Source of the DNA: Chara braunii
Lineage: Eukaryota > Streptophyta > Charophyceae > Charales > Characeae
DNA length: 40,513 bases
Assembly (NCBI GenBank): GCA_003427395.1
Contig: BFEA01000086.1
Location: 2,610,702 to 2,651,214 of the forward strand
Reading direction: 5' to 3'
The notes under the pieces: model-generated
What the model saw: the letters and a program-made list of their open reading frames with translations, nothing else
Told to the model about the DNA's origin: nothing
Databases searched by the model: none
Part shown: piece after piece, positions 11,541-22,000 of the stretch
Layout: each line of letters begins with the position of its first letter
How positions within the stretch are numbered: position 1 is the first letter of the stretch
Program-made: the position numbers and the translations under genes

Positions 11541-12456
11541 ATTTGGATGCGGACTGCCGTCCAAGCATTGTTGTTCGCAATTTGTTGAGTGACACCACCG
11601 GATCCCGACCAGGGGTTCGTGAGAACTTTTCAAATGAACTGGGATATAAGTTTTTCCCCCGAACCAGTTTGCCACCGAGTTCGAACAGAAATTCGCCAGA
11701 TATGACCGGCTTCACCTTCATGTAACGAAGGTTCTGTCGCATCGCTTTAGTGAAGCAAGAAAAAAGGATCAAACGAAACTCTTCAGATTTTTGTGCCTCT
11801 AATTAACCTGTTACAAAGCGAACATCAATAAGGGGAGGGAAAAAACAAAACAAAACACTTTTCCCTGCCTTGTCGGATGATCCGTCAAGAATCTCGGTAT
11901 TGACATTTTTTAGATCAAACAGAAAGTGAATTTGTCATTGATAGCAGATCGATAATATTAGTTAGGACAAATGACATAGGGAGATTCAGGGAGGATATCG
12001 TTATAAAGTTCAAAACAGCGTGTGATGTGGTCCATGCTAGGACCCACAACGAGTCCCTAGTTTAGGCGCAAAAGATGGGATAATTTTTACCTCCATGTTC
12101 TTCAGTTGCCATCGGCCTAGCGTTACTGGCGTGCGTTTCGTAGTTGTCTTGCTTCACAGCGTCCCGACTTCGCGAATGTATTCTTCGAAACGGCCAGAGT
12201 TGGTCACAAAGGATACAAAGTTTTCTTCTTTTTCCTTGAGGGCTACAAAGTTGGCCTCATCTTCAAAGCTCAAGCGACGATGCTTGCCACTTAGCCCATT
12301 GCGGAGGAGTAGGTTACCCAAATTTTCATTGTTTACAATTGTGCCTCGCAAAGAGACACCTAGCAAATGACCGTGGGGTAGATCGCCCCTGGTTGCCGCT
12401 AATGCTCGGATGTTCGGGGGGGGGAGGGGGGGGCTTTTATAACACCCATCCTTCCT
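11541..12456 (-). pseudogene. LINE sequence between ORF1 and endonuclease
   Basis: Two minus-strand frames (11539-11772; 12154 to about 12456) lie between the nested element and the endonuclease. The second includes FEDEANFVALKEKEENF, a charged, possibly coiled-coil stretch, as expected for an ORF1 tail or ORF2 start. The upper end of the 12154-12513 frame runs into the nested element and is not LINE-derived. Confidence 0.5.
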
Positions 12457-12459
12457 GTT

Positions 12460-14460
12460 ATCAAGTGCATGGGCTCCCGCGTTTTTCACAAAAACGAGAA
12501 CCCTCATGGCCATGTCATGTAGGAATTAAACATAAAAGAAGCCAGAGACACCTTAGGGACCATGCAAAAATAATCCCGCGAACCGCACTGTCTCATCATC
12601 TCCTCGTCGCTCTAACCGGGTGCACAAGTTGTACTTCCTGCGGTCCCCCGCGCAGGATAGGTTCTCGCGGGGTACAACTTACCTACCCGAAGGGGTTATC
12701 ACCACCCTTAGGGGTGTATCTTTACCGAGCTAGTGACCCACGTGCGAAAACTTTTACATGCAATTGCAGAGGTAGGTCAACCGATGACGCTTACTCGCTC
12801 GCTGCAGTATAGGTACGCTTGGTTAAACGCCAAGTAGACCCGGACGTTATCCGTCCCCTAGGGCAGTGATCTCCTATGTATGAAACGAACGTCGATCGAC
12901 TAATACGGTCTCAACTAAATGTGAAACCCATAAAATGATTCTAGTCCCTTTACGATTCTTTGAAAAAAAATGAAAAATAAAATCAGCACTCCTTATATCA
13001 AATCGCGCAAGATCGTTTTTTGACTTGATGAAATGATTTGACAAAGTTATTATTCCCAACCTGTATGATTGAAGAAACTTTTATACCACTGATCCCAAGG
13101 CGGAGACCAACATAAAAATTCCCACGATAAATGAAACTTGAAAAAACATTCCATAAAAAAAAAATCCTTCATATTTATAAATTATCATTCCTATCTTCGT
13201 TAAATTCTAAAATTTTCAATTTTATTTTATAAGTTCCCGTCTAAATATGAGTTTTTCCTTCCAACTACATCTATTTGTTCAAAATGGAATGGAAATCTGG
13301 ACGAGTTTATGAAATGTTTTAATTAAATTTTCATTCTACGACAACAAATATCTTCTAATTTAGATTGGATTAACCTATTTATGATTGAAGATCCTTACTT
13401 AGAATGACGGTCCAATTAAAATATTTCATGAACTCATCCAGACTTTCATTCCATCTCTAGCATGCAGTCCAAATAAGAAGAGATACCCTATTATTGGAAT
13501 GAAAGTTTGCAAGTAAGATGGAAAATTTTAAAATTGGAATGACATTTTTAAAGATGGAATGAAAATTTAAAATTTAGATTGTAATTTTACTATAGTATGA
13601 TTATTTAATTCTAGGATTTTTTTTCGTTGACCCACTTCTGGTTGAGGAAAATAACAACCTAACGTATGGGTAGATTCATTGACGCACCTGCTAAAACCTG
13701 CCATGAGTGACTTCTACAAATAAATTTAATTGCTACCATGCAAATCAACAAGCGATCAAGTTTTTGGTCGAAGTTTGAATTATCGGTTTGACGACACCTT
13801 TGCAACATATGCATCTTGCTTGGAGGAAAGTATTATATATCGAATAAAAAAATTGTTGGTCGCTTTGTCCTCCTGGATAATAATTACTCTTTTCATTCCT
13901 TGAATGATAAAGTATCCACCTTTATTATCAGGATACCAAAAACAAAACCACAGTCGTTATCACTGTGCAAAGAAAATCGCCTCCTTTATTACATACTTAT
14001 TTCCGTGAGCTGAAGCTTCTTATATCTCCAACTTATTCTTCTACCGGTGACACCTAAGGTAGCCATCCGCAAGGATATTAAATTGGTCCCCACGCTGCCC
14101 AGGAGTCGACAAGGGTTGACCCACATTGCGTCGTCATGCACCAATCCCTCTAGGAAGTGGCCTGCGGATACTCATTCCCCTTGCCCGAGCCCGAAAAAGT
14201 GGATCTCAGCCCCTTAGGGAAGGTACGTTGTGCCCCGTGAGAATCTATCCTGTCGTAGGGGACCGCGTGAAGTACAGCTGACACACCCGGCTAGAGTGGT
14301 GAAGGGACGACGCGACCGTCCCGTCTAAGCAGTTAGTGGGATGATTTTTGCATGGTCGCTAAGTTGTCTCTGGATTTTCTTTTGTTTAACTCCTGCGTGA
14401 CATGGCCAGAAGGGTTCTCGCCTTTGCGAAAAAGGCGGGAGCCGATGCCCTCGACACCGC
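12460..14460. mobile_element. ~2-kb non-autonomous element with ~250-bp terminal inverted repeats
   Basis: The left arm (about 12460-12707) and right arm (about 14460-14205, reversed) align over their length. Shared blocks include GGCTCCCGC at the outer edge, GCGAGAACCCT/ACGAGAACCCT, GGCCATGTCA, AGTTAAAC/AATTAAAC, CCAGAGACA, GACCATGCAAAAAT, CCGGGTG, GCGGTCCCC and CAGGATAG. The interior (12710-14200) is AT-rich with no credible coding frame and no transposase, so the element is non-autonomous. It sits between LINE ORF1 and the rest of the LINE, as an insertion would. Exact ends and target duplication could not be fixed. The superfamily is unassigned; long inverted repeats suggest a Mutator-like or foldback type. 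Confidence 0.75.
13283..13456. repeat. Internal inverted repeat in AT-rich core
   Basis: About 45 bases at 13283-13330 (TGGAATGGAAATCTGGACGA, then GTTTATGAAAT) pair with 13409-13456 reversed (GATGGAATGAAAGTCTGGAT, then GTTCATGAAAT). The two arms flank an 80-base loop inside the larger element and could be a smaller nested MITE. Confidence 0.7.
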
Positions 14461-14489
14461 CTCCCCCGTTTGAAATACTAGGAGTGTGT

Positions 14490-15743
14490 GCATCCCTCAT
14501 GGGTTTGATGATGATCTCTCAGCTCGAATCATTGGTTGAATGTTGCCGACTCCCATCATCCCCCCTTGAGGAATAACTTCCTGCTGTAGCCATGGGACGA
14601 AAGCATAAGCTCCTGGCTGCATACATGAGTCCATTTGGTATTGGAAAGGCATTCCAAAACCAGCGAGGCTCATATTGAATATCGGATTAGCGTGTTGTTG
14701 TTTATATCCTCCTTCCTAATGCTGATGTTGAATCTGTTGTTGACTAAGTACACCTCCCTGTTGCTGAGGTTGGAACTGCGTCCCAATTCTATACGAAGTT
14801 TGCACTCCCGCTGCCAAGTGCGTGGAGTAAGCAGGCGCTGAATTTTGACTTTGACTTGCTCCTCCTGAATGAGAGAGATTCGCTCCACCTTGTCCTTGTT
14901 GACGAGCTGCCCTCTTGCATTCAACTTCCGAGTGAAAGAAAACTCTGCATCGATGACATCTTGGCGTTGACGACCAGGCAAGCCTGACCTCCAACGAATC
15001 ACCCTCCCACATTTTTACCCATATTTTATCCTTCACGTTGATTCTTGCCTCGGGTCAATATCAAATTTGATATTGATTAATGAGGGTTTCTGCCTATCTG
15101 GTTCCAAGGGATGGGTAAAAATAACAGGACCGATTGCCTTCCTGACGTGAGAATCCAAGTGTAGCATCGCATCTAGTGGGACTTGTACTGCTACCAACCA
15201 AAAGGTTGATTCGTCATTTGTTCTCCTTTGCCCTCTGAGTTGGGCCTTGGTTAGCCATGGTTTAAAATCTAGGATGTAGCGAGTAGCCCCTAGAGTGATA
15301 TCATCATATCCTTTCGTTATCAACCACAACGTCACCGCAATGCTCTTTGCTATGTAAGAGACTACGTTAGGACTCTCTGCTTTAACCCGCCCGCGTTTGA
15401 ATCGGGTGGCCTCAAAACTGCCGTCCTGAACGCGTTCATCTTCGTAAGCTATGATAACATCATCTTTCACTTTCTTTGGTAGAAACCGAGCACCTTCTCT
15501 GAAGATGACTGTAATCGTGTGTTCGTTGAGGCACTCGATTTTCGTTTGGTCAATCCTGGGGTTGACTTTGAACAAAGTTTCTCGGCCTTCGATTCTCATC
15601 TCGCGCGGGTCGATGTTTGATGGTAGGATGCCCTCATCGTAGCATAGTCTAGCCAATTCGCGAATATGCTTGACTTCTTCATTTGAAGTTGCGGCCGGAA
15701 CTGCCGGCGGTGAGTGGTTGCCCTCCATCTCGACTTCAGCCAT
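14490..15743 (-). pseudogene. LINE ORF1 (nucleic-acid-binding protein with CCHC knuckle), frameshifted
   Basis: The longest frame (15743-15033, 236 codons) starts MAEVEMEGNHSPP. Its later part (KPWLTKAQL, FWLVAVQVPLDAML, then INIKFDIDPR) has the layout of the DUF4283-type domain of plant LINE ORF1 proteins. At 15033-15036 reading passes to a second frame, whose GTG overlaps the first frame's stop region. It continues NVKDKIWVKMWEG and then CHRCRVFFHSEVEC, an exact CX2CX4HX4C zinc knuckle at about residues 30-43 of that frame. A Gln/Ser-rich tail follows, and a further frame runs on to about 14490. The shifts show decay, although one programmed shift cannot be excluded. The product would bind LINE RNA. 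Confidence 0.75.
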
Positions 15744-15760
15744 GCAGACGCGGCTTACAG

Positions 15761-16089
15761 TCCGGACAAAGAGAATACCTAAATCGGACTACCTTCCCTT
15801 TAACATGAACCCAGTTGAATACGGTGGCCAAGCACTAATTAAAACATTCAGAACGCATAGTCTAATTGCTATCCACAGGGGACATAACCATGGGACACTG
15901 AGGTGTCTACAGGGAAGACGGCTGGCAGCTGACCAAGGACGTGGCTACGGTGACGACAACCTCACCTACGGAAACCCTATCTCGATGGTAGACGATTCCG
16001 CCTTCTCAGGGTCAGATCCCACTACCCTGGATTATTCATTTTTCACCCTGGATTACGAAGATCAACGGTCAGAAATGAACAATAGGGGC
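15761..16089. other. Upstream of LINE ORF1; 5' UTR or flank
   Basis: No recognisable coding sequence. It could be the 5' untranslated region of the minus-strand LINE or unrelated flank. Confidence 0.4.
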
Positions 16090-16658
16090 TAGTGGGATCG
16101 GGCCCTCCGACTGCCGTTGCCGGTACCGCACCGCTTGGTCCGAGCGCATCGTAGCGCCGGCGGAAGCGGTCCGGTAGTCCCCGAGCGCCATTTTCAGTTT
16201 CAGCTGTATTTCTGATTCCGATAGTATCACGCTTCGACTCTTTTTGGTGGGGTCTACATTTTGCCAGCGCCATTTCTCGATTTTTCCGCATCAAGCGCTT
16301 TGGCGGGGTCTTTTTTACCGTTTCGGGTTTAGCCCGCTTTTTCTCATCCACCGCCCCGCGCTCTTCCTTTGCTGGGAGCGTGGCTACCGTAGTAAGGGAC
16401 TAAGTGGAGTTCTCCCACAGGAGCTTTCTCCTTCACTTCATTGAGCGGTCGTTCTCGTTTTGGTTCACCGTTGCGGGCGCGGGGTAGACATTGGAGATCG
16501 CGGAGAGGACGGGCAGCCAGCCACGTGGCGGAACTAGAGAGCAGGCGGCAAGCCAGAGCCAGTGGAGTCCTCTGGCGGCGCTGAAGGCGGCGCTGAACGA
16601 GCACTAGTCCGGCCGGCGGGAAGAGAAGGCGCCAACAGCCAAGGATTAGCTTGCAACC
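16090..16658 (+). promoter_or_regulatory. GC-rich candidate promoter and 5' leader of SNU13
   Basis: This block is clearly richer in G, C and CpG than its surroundings, most so at 16100-16190 and 16460-16630, and ends at ATG|GTAAGAG. I see no TATA box at a fixed distance. Reading it as the SNU13 promoter and leader is inference from composition and from the candidate first exon at its edge. Open frames on both strands here are typical of GC-rich DNA and unsupported. Confidence 0.4.
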
Positions 16659-16661
16659 ATG
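16659..16661 (+). CDS. SNU13: SNU13 candidate exon 1 coding part: start codon only
   Basis: Context CAACCATG|GTAAGAG gives a good start context and a strong donor. One codon joined in phase 0 to exon 2 makes residue numbers match the family, with N40, E41 and K44 aligned. Other ATG|GT sites occur in the intron (for example 22042 and 18193), but they lie in repeats. The exon at 18455-18497 is an alternative. Confidence 0.45.
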
Positions 16662-18993
16662 GTAAGAGAAGGGCGAAGCGAAGCTGATACACTAACGACA
16701 ACTGTTCATCACATGTATCTGTACCGTATCGCGGACCCGATGCAATTGGATCGATCGAACATTTTTTTTTGAATGTATCGGGTCCATTACCTCCTAGGGA
16801 TACGTTTAGAATGTCGTGTAAAAAAAGCGAGACCATTTGTCTTCCATTTCACGTTTCCCGTTATGGCAGCAGGGCATCGCCACACCACTCTCGAAATGTG
16901 CAAAATGAGAATGAACTTCCCGCTAGAACATGGCCAGATGCGCCCGCCACATTTTTGTCTTTTTCACATTTCGAGAGTGGTGTGGCGAGGCCCTCAATCT
17001 CATCCCATCGGGAATTTCAATCGCAACCTTTCTTGTCTTTCTTTTTATTAGTGTTTTTTTATTGTGTTTTTTTTTACATTTGGTTCCATCTCTACTGTGT
17101 TTTGGGCGGTCGAAAAGAGACTGACTCAGTTCTTAAGTGCTATAGCGCCTCTTGTTCTTTTCACCGGTGATCTTTTCGCAGCGAGGGTTGTATATTAATC
17201 TGAGTCCGTCAGGATTTGAACGCCATGGCTTAGGTAGTAAAAGTTAAGTCAGTTACCTTCTTCACCCGAATAGAACGCCCGGTCATTACTTCTGTATCTG
17301 GCACAACTTTCGGTCCAGGTGCAGTTTTAATTACGCGGCGTTCTATTTGGGTGAAGACGGTATGACTTCATTTCAGTTCAGTCCTCTATGTGTGTATGTA
17401 TGTTGATATGTACGTCGAGTAGCACCATTTTGCTATGTATTTAGTAATTACCTGTATGTATTGTATGAATGTAGCCAATTTTTTGATATCAGTTAAATCA
17501 ATTACCTGTATTTATTGTATAGATGTATAGTCCCCAGTTACCTGTATGCATTATGATATAACCTGTATGACAACAGTTAAGTCTTTATATGTCACCGTTT
17601 TGATATCCAATCTTGTTTATGTAAGTTTGTAATCGTTTTGATGAAGGCTAGGTCTTCAGTCCTGTACGTATGCACGTATGTGTGTGTTTGGGAAAGATGA
17701 ATGTGTGTGTTTGGGAAAGATGAATGTGTGTGTTTGGGAAAGATGAATGTGTGTTTGCGAAAGATGAAGGGTGAAGGAGAGGGTAAAGTTCAAAAATGGC
17801 GGATGAGGTAAAGGACAGCTGGAGGGTGAAGATGAAGGGTGAAGGTAGGGTGAAGTCGGAGGAATGGGTAGGGTCAAACCTAGAAACCGACTACCTTCTT
17901 CCCCCGAATAAAATGTACGGTCATTATAGCTGTATCTGGACTGAAAGATGCCTCAAATACAGCTATAATGACCATACGTTGTATTCGGGGGAAGAAGGTA
18001 GGAGACCAGCTACGTATGTGTGTTTGGAAAAGATGAAGGGTGAAGGAGGAAGGTAAAGTTCGAGAGAGGTGGAGGGTGAAACCCAGAAACCGACCAGCAG
18101 AGCAACCACGATTACATGTTTGTGTGTATGTTTGTTTATATGTATATATGTGTCTCTACATACATGATTTTATCTATGTATGTGTGTATGTATATGGTAT
18201 GGATTTAGTGTATGTAGTCGTATGTATGTATGCATTCGTATGTATCTATGAATGCAATCGTATGTATGTATGTATGTATGTATGTATGTGTGGTATGGAT
18301 TTAGTGAATGGAATCGATTTGATGTTCAATCTTTGTGAAACGAACATTCAATCGGCTTGTTAGTGAATAAAATAAAAAAATTCGGTGGTATCGTGAATAT
18401 TCGATCCATTTTTGTTTCTTTTGAGTTTTAGAATCTGTTTCTATCTAATTGCAGGGAAGGGATGTTCAGACGACGAATTTCTTGTCTGAATGTAACTGTA
18501 AGTTCGTCCGGATGCATTGACGAAATCACAAAGTGTGAGAATGCGGGCAGAAGACGTGAGCATTCCCCCCTCCTGCATCCTGCATTTCTTGAGATTAGGG
18601 TTTTTCTCCGTTACCAGAAAGAGTATGGCTTCCTTTCTACACACTCAACTGGTTTGACCCAGGGTTTGAACTCGTGATCTGTTTGATGAGAGTTTTGTTC
18701 TTCTCAACAAACTAGATAATCCGTCCGATGAAACTCGTTTGATCTGTTTAGTGACATTTTCGTTGGTGTACCGATCAGGGACGTTAGCTTGGCTGTTGCT
18801 TCATTTTCACTACCTTGTTTGTGTGTGTATTTTGTCAATAATTTGTGGGTGACTCGTTGATTTGCGGCGAGGAGGGGAAGGACATTTACGAGTAGATAGA
18901 TGCATTTTGTGAGGAAGGTAGTGACCCCGTGTACGATCGGGAGATTGTTCGCCGCCATGAATCGGGAACTTGAATTGGCGTCTCGGATCACAG

Positions 18994-19057
<64 letters not shown>

Positions 19058-22000
19058 CATTGCAGTCCTGGGTGGTGATCCATTGCCAGCGTCTGCATGT
19101 TGCTCATTCAACGGGATTGTGCCTTCCCGTTGCGGGCTAGGCTCGTCGGGGGCGGGGCGGGAGTGGAACGGGGGCGGCGGCGGGGCTGTGAAAGATCTGT
19201 CGTTTTTAATGGTCATCGAAGATGGATGAAGAAAATGACTCGTTGTAAATCACCTCTACGTCCGAGGCTGTTGTTACTTAACCGAAATTTTGCTGCGCGC
19301 TAGAAGGGAACCGTTAAAAGAGGAAGGAGAAGGGAACCGTTAAAAGAGGAAGGAGAAGGGAAAAAGGGAACGGAATCGGCGCCAGGCTAACCACACAACG
19401 CGCCTGAGATAAAAAAAAAGTGAGTGCGTTTTGCATACAGCCGAAGAAGCTTTGGGAGACTCCGGGCTACCTTCTTCCCCCGAACAGAACGCACCCTCAT
19501 TATGGTTGTACCGGACCGGAAAGATAGCTTGTATACACCCATTATCAGTGTGCATTATGTTCGGTGGAAGACGGTACCCCGATCCAAAATGCATTGTGCC
19601 GCCAGGAAAAAAAAAGAAAAAGAAAAAGAAAAAGAATCGCGCCAGCGCGCTGATTCGATTCCTTTCTTTTTTTGGCGCGCAGCAAGATTTCGGACATAGC
19701 TAATATTTTAATTAATAAAAAACCGCTCGGACGTAGTGGTGGTTTAAAGCGACGATTGCTTTATGACATGCTAGCCCCTATTGGAATCGTAAATATGGCC
19801 GTCGCTACACTGCACAACACTCTACATGCATTCGGACGCTTTCGGCGCCCGATTCATTCACTCTACATGCGTTCGGACGCTTTCGGCGCCTGATTCGTTC
19901 TAAATGTTGGACTCGGTCTCAAAGCACCTGGCCGAGAAAGCGTCCAAGTGCATGCAGACCATCGTGTAGTGGAGCGGGGCCCTATGTAACCATATCTTAT
20001 AATCTAAAGGTATTACTGCACAGGCGACTAAACCTAACATAAATGTGATGACTGGAGCCATTATTATATTATTATAAAATAAAAAAAATGAATAAATTAT
20101 ATGGCACTACAGTCGCTCGCGATTAGGTTTGGAACTTCAATGTTGTTATTTGTTTTTCTTTGAAGTTATGAAAAGCTTTAGGAAAAAAAAAATTAGGAAA
20201 AAAATTAGGAAAAAAATTAGGAAAAAATTAGGAAAAAATTAGGAAAAAAAAAGTTATGGGAAGGTGGAGGACTTCGTATCATCCATTCAACGTGTAGTTG
20301 AATCTCGCTGAACTGTCCCAGCTACCTTCTTCCCCCGAATACAACGTACTGTCATTATCATCGCTGTATTTGGGGTATTTTTCAGTCAAAATTGTGGTCC
20401 GGAACGTCGTAGTCAAATAAAAAAAGTGGAGCTATTATGACCGTACTGCTAGAATGAGCGTGCGTTGTATTCGGGGGAAGAAGGATAGTATAGCATGATT
20501 AGTACGAGATGTAGCTAATCATCTTCACAGATGTACATCATGAAATGCGTCCCATTTTTGCGCATATCATGTGTTCATCAGACATTCACAGAAGCTGCGC
20601 TCGAAAAAAGTAGAGTGTGAAAAGCAGCCAGCTCCTGATAAGAAGCAGGGCGGGAAAAAAGAGAAAAAAGAAAAAGTATTTGGAAAAAAAGAGAATCGGT
20701 AAGGAACGTGAATTAAAGAGAAGGGCAGGTAGCTACACACAAATCAAAGAAAAGAAAGGCCTTGAGAAAAAAAGAATCGAAAGCCCTTACGAAAAAAGGG
20801 AAAAAAAAGGCCTTGTAAAAAGAAAGGCCTTGAAAAATAAAAGAAAAAAAGAAAGGCCTTGAAAAAAAAAAGAAAAAAAAAGGCCTTGAAAAAATAAAAG
20901 AAAAAAGAAAGGTCTTGAAAAAATAAAAGAAAAAATTAAGGCCTTGAAAAAAAAAGAAAAAGAAAGGCTGCAGATTCAACTCCTGTGGGCATTTAACTTC
21001 GACGTTCCTGGTCGCAATTTCGGCCTTTTGCTGAACCGAAATCGTCAGGTCTGGTAGGGTCTCGCCGCACGGCACACGAAACGAAAACGAAACGAGTGCA
21101 TCTGCCCACGAAAGTTGGCAAAATACACTTGTTGTTATTTATCGCAAACCGATGAACCTGGCCATTTTCTGCAGGAAGATGCACTCGTTTCGTTTTCCGT
21201 TTCGTGTCCCGTGCGGCGACGCCCGTAGTGGCGGCAACCTGACGATTTCTGTTCCCAAAAATCGTCGAAATTATGGCCCAGAAAGTAGGAAGTTAAATGC
21301 CCAAAAGGACGTCCAAGTTCAATGCCCCAAAAAGAAGGGGTGTTGTCAGCAAAGGACGTACAAATGGGAAATAAACAAATGGGAAATAAACTAATGGGAA
21401 ATAAACAATTGGGAAATAAACAAATGGGAAATAAACAATTGGGAAATAAACGAATGGGAAATAAACAAATGGAAATAGACAAATGGAAAGAAACAAATGG
21501 GAAATAAAAAATGGGAAATAAAAAATGGATAGAAAATATATTATTATAGGAATTAGATACAAAAAAAGGCCGAGCTTGAGTGGTGGATTGTAAAAAAAAA
21601 AAAAAAAAAAAGAGTCGCGACGATTGTGAGAGTTGAACAGGGTGAAGAAAGGAGCGCAGACATCCGGAAGACGAACGAGTCTACCGTTGTCTTCCGCTTA
21701 ACTCGATGCGTCGTCGTTACGAATGAATCCGACTGGAAAAATAGCTTGTATACATTCTTTCTTTATCGGGGTGGAAAACGAACTGTTATCTTAGTTGAGC
21801 ACGAAAGAAGGTAGTGGTCAAGATTGAGTGTAGGTAAGAGAAAAAATAATGAGAACAGGATAATGGGAAAAAAAAAAAACTTTGGAACAGGATAATGAAA
21901 AAAAAATAAAAAATTGCGACGTTGCGAATTTAATTGAAAAAGATTGGGTGAAGGTAAAAAGGCCCTCTCTCCGTACAACTCATAGTAAATGTGCAACAAG

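Larger units (their letters stand above)
7739..15760 (-). mobile_element. Degenerate LINE, split by a nested inverted-repeat element
   Basis: On the minus strand the order from high to low coordinates is ORF1 with a zinc knuckle (about 15743-14490), a nested element (14460-12460), an ORF1/ORF2 linker, APE-type endonuclease (about 11540-11150), reverse transcriptase (about 10350-9400) and a C-terminal region (9300-7739). That is the order of plant L1-like LINEs. All parts carry stops or frameshifts, so the copy is dead. ORF1 and ORF2 belonging to one insertion is inferred from shared strand and correct order. The 5' end is near the ORF1 start; the 3' end is not located. Confidence 0.8.

Noticed and set aside
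12095-12370. + strand frame near the LINE 5' part
   Set aside because: Shadow of the minus-strand LINE-derived frame 12154-12456.
20170-20252. TTAGG repeats as telomeric sequence
   Set aside because: Separated by variable A runs, short, and internal to a gene; simple-sequence origin is sufficient.
21356-21536. Short regular repeats as a CRISPR array
   Set aside because: Units are directly adjacent with no unique spacers, and the genome is eukaryotic.
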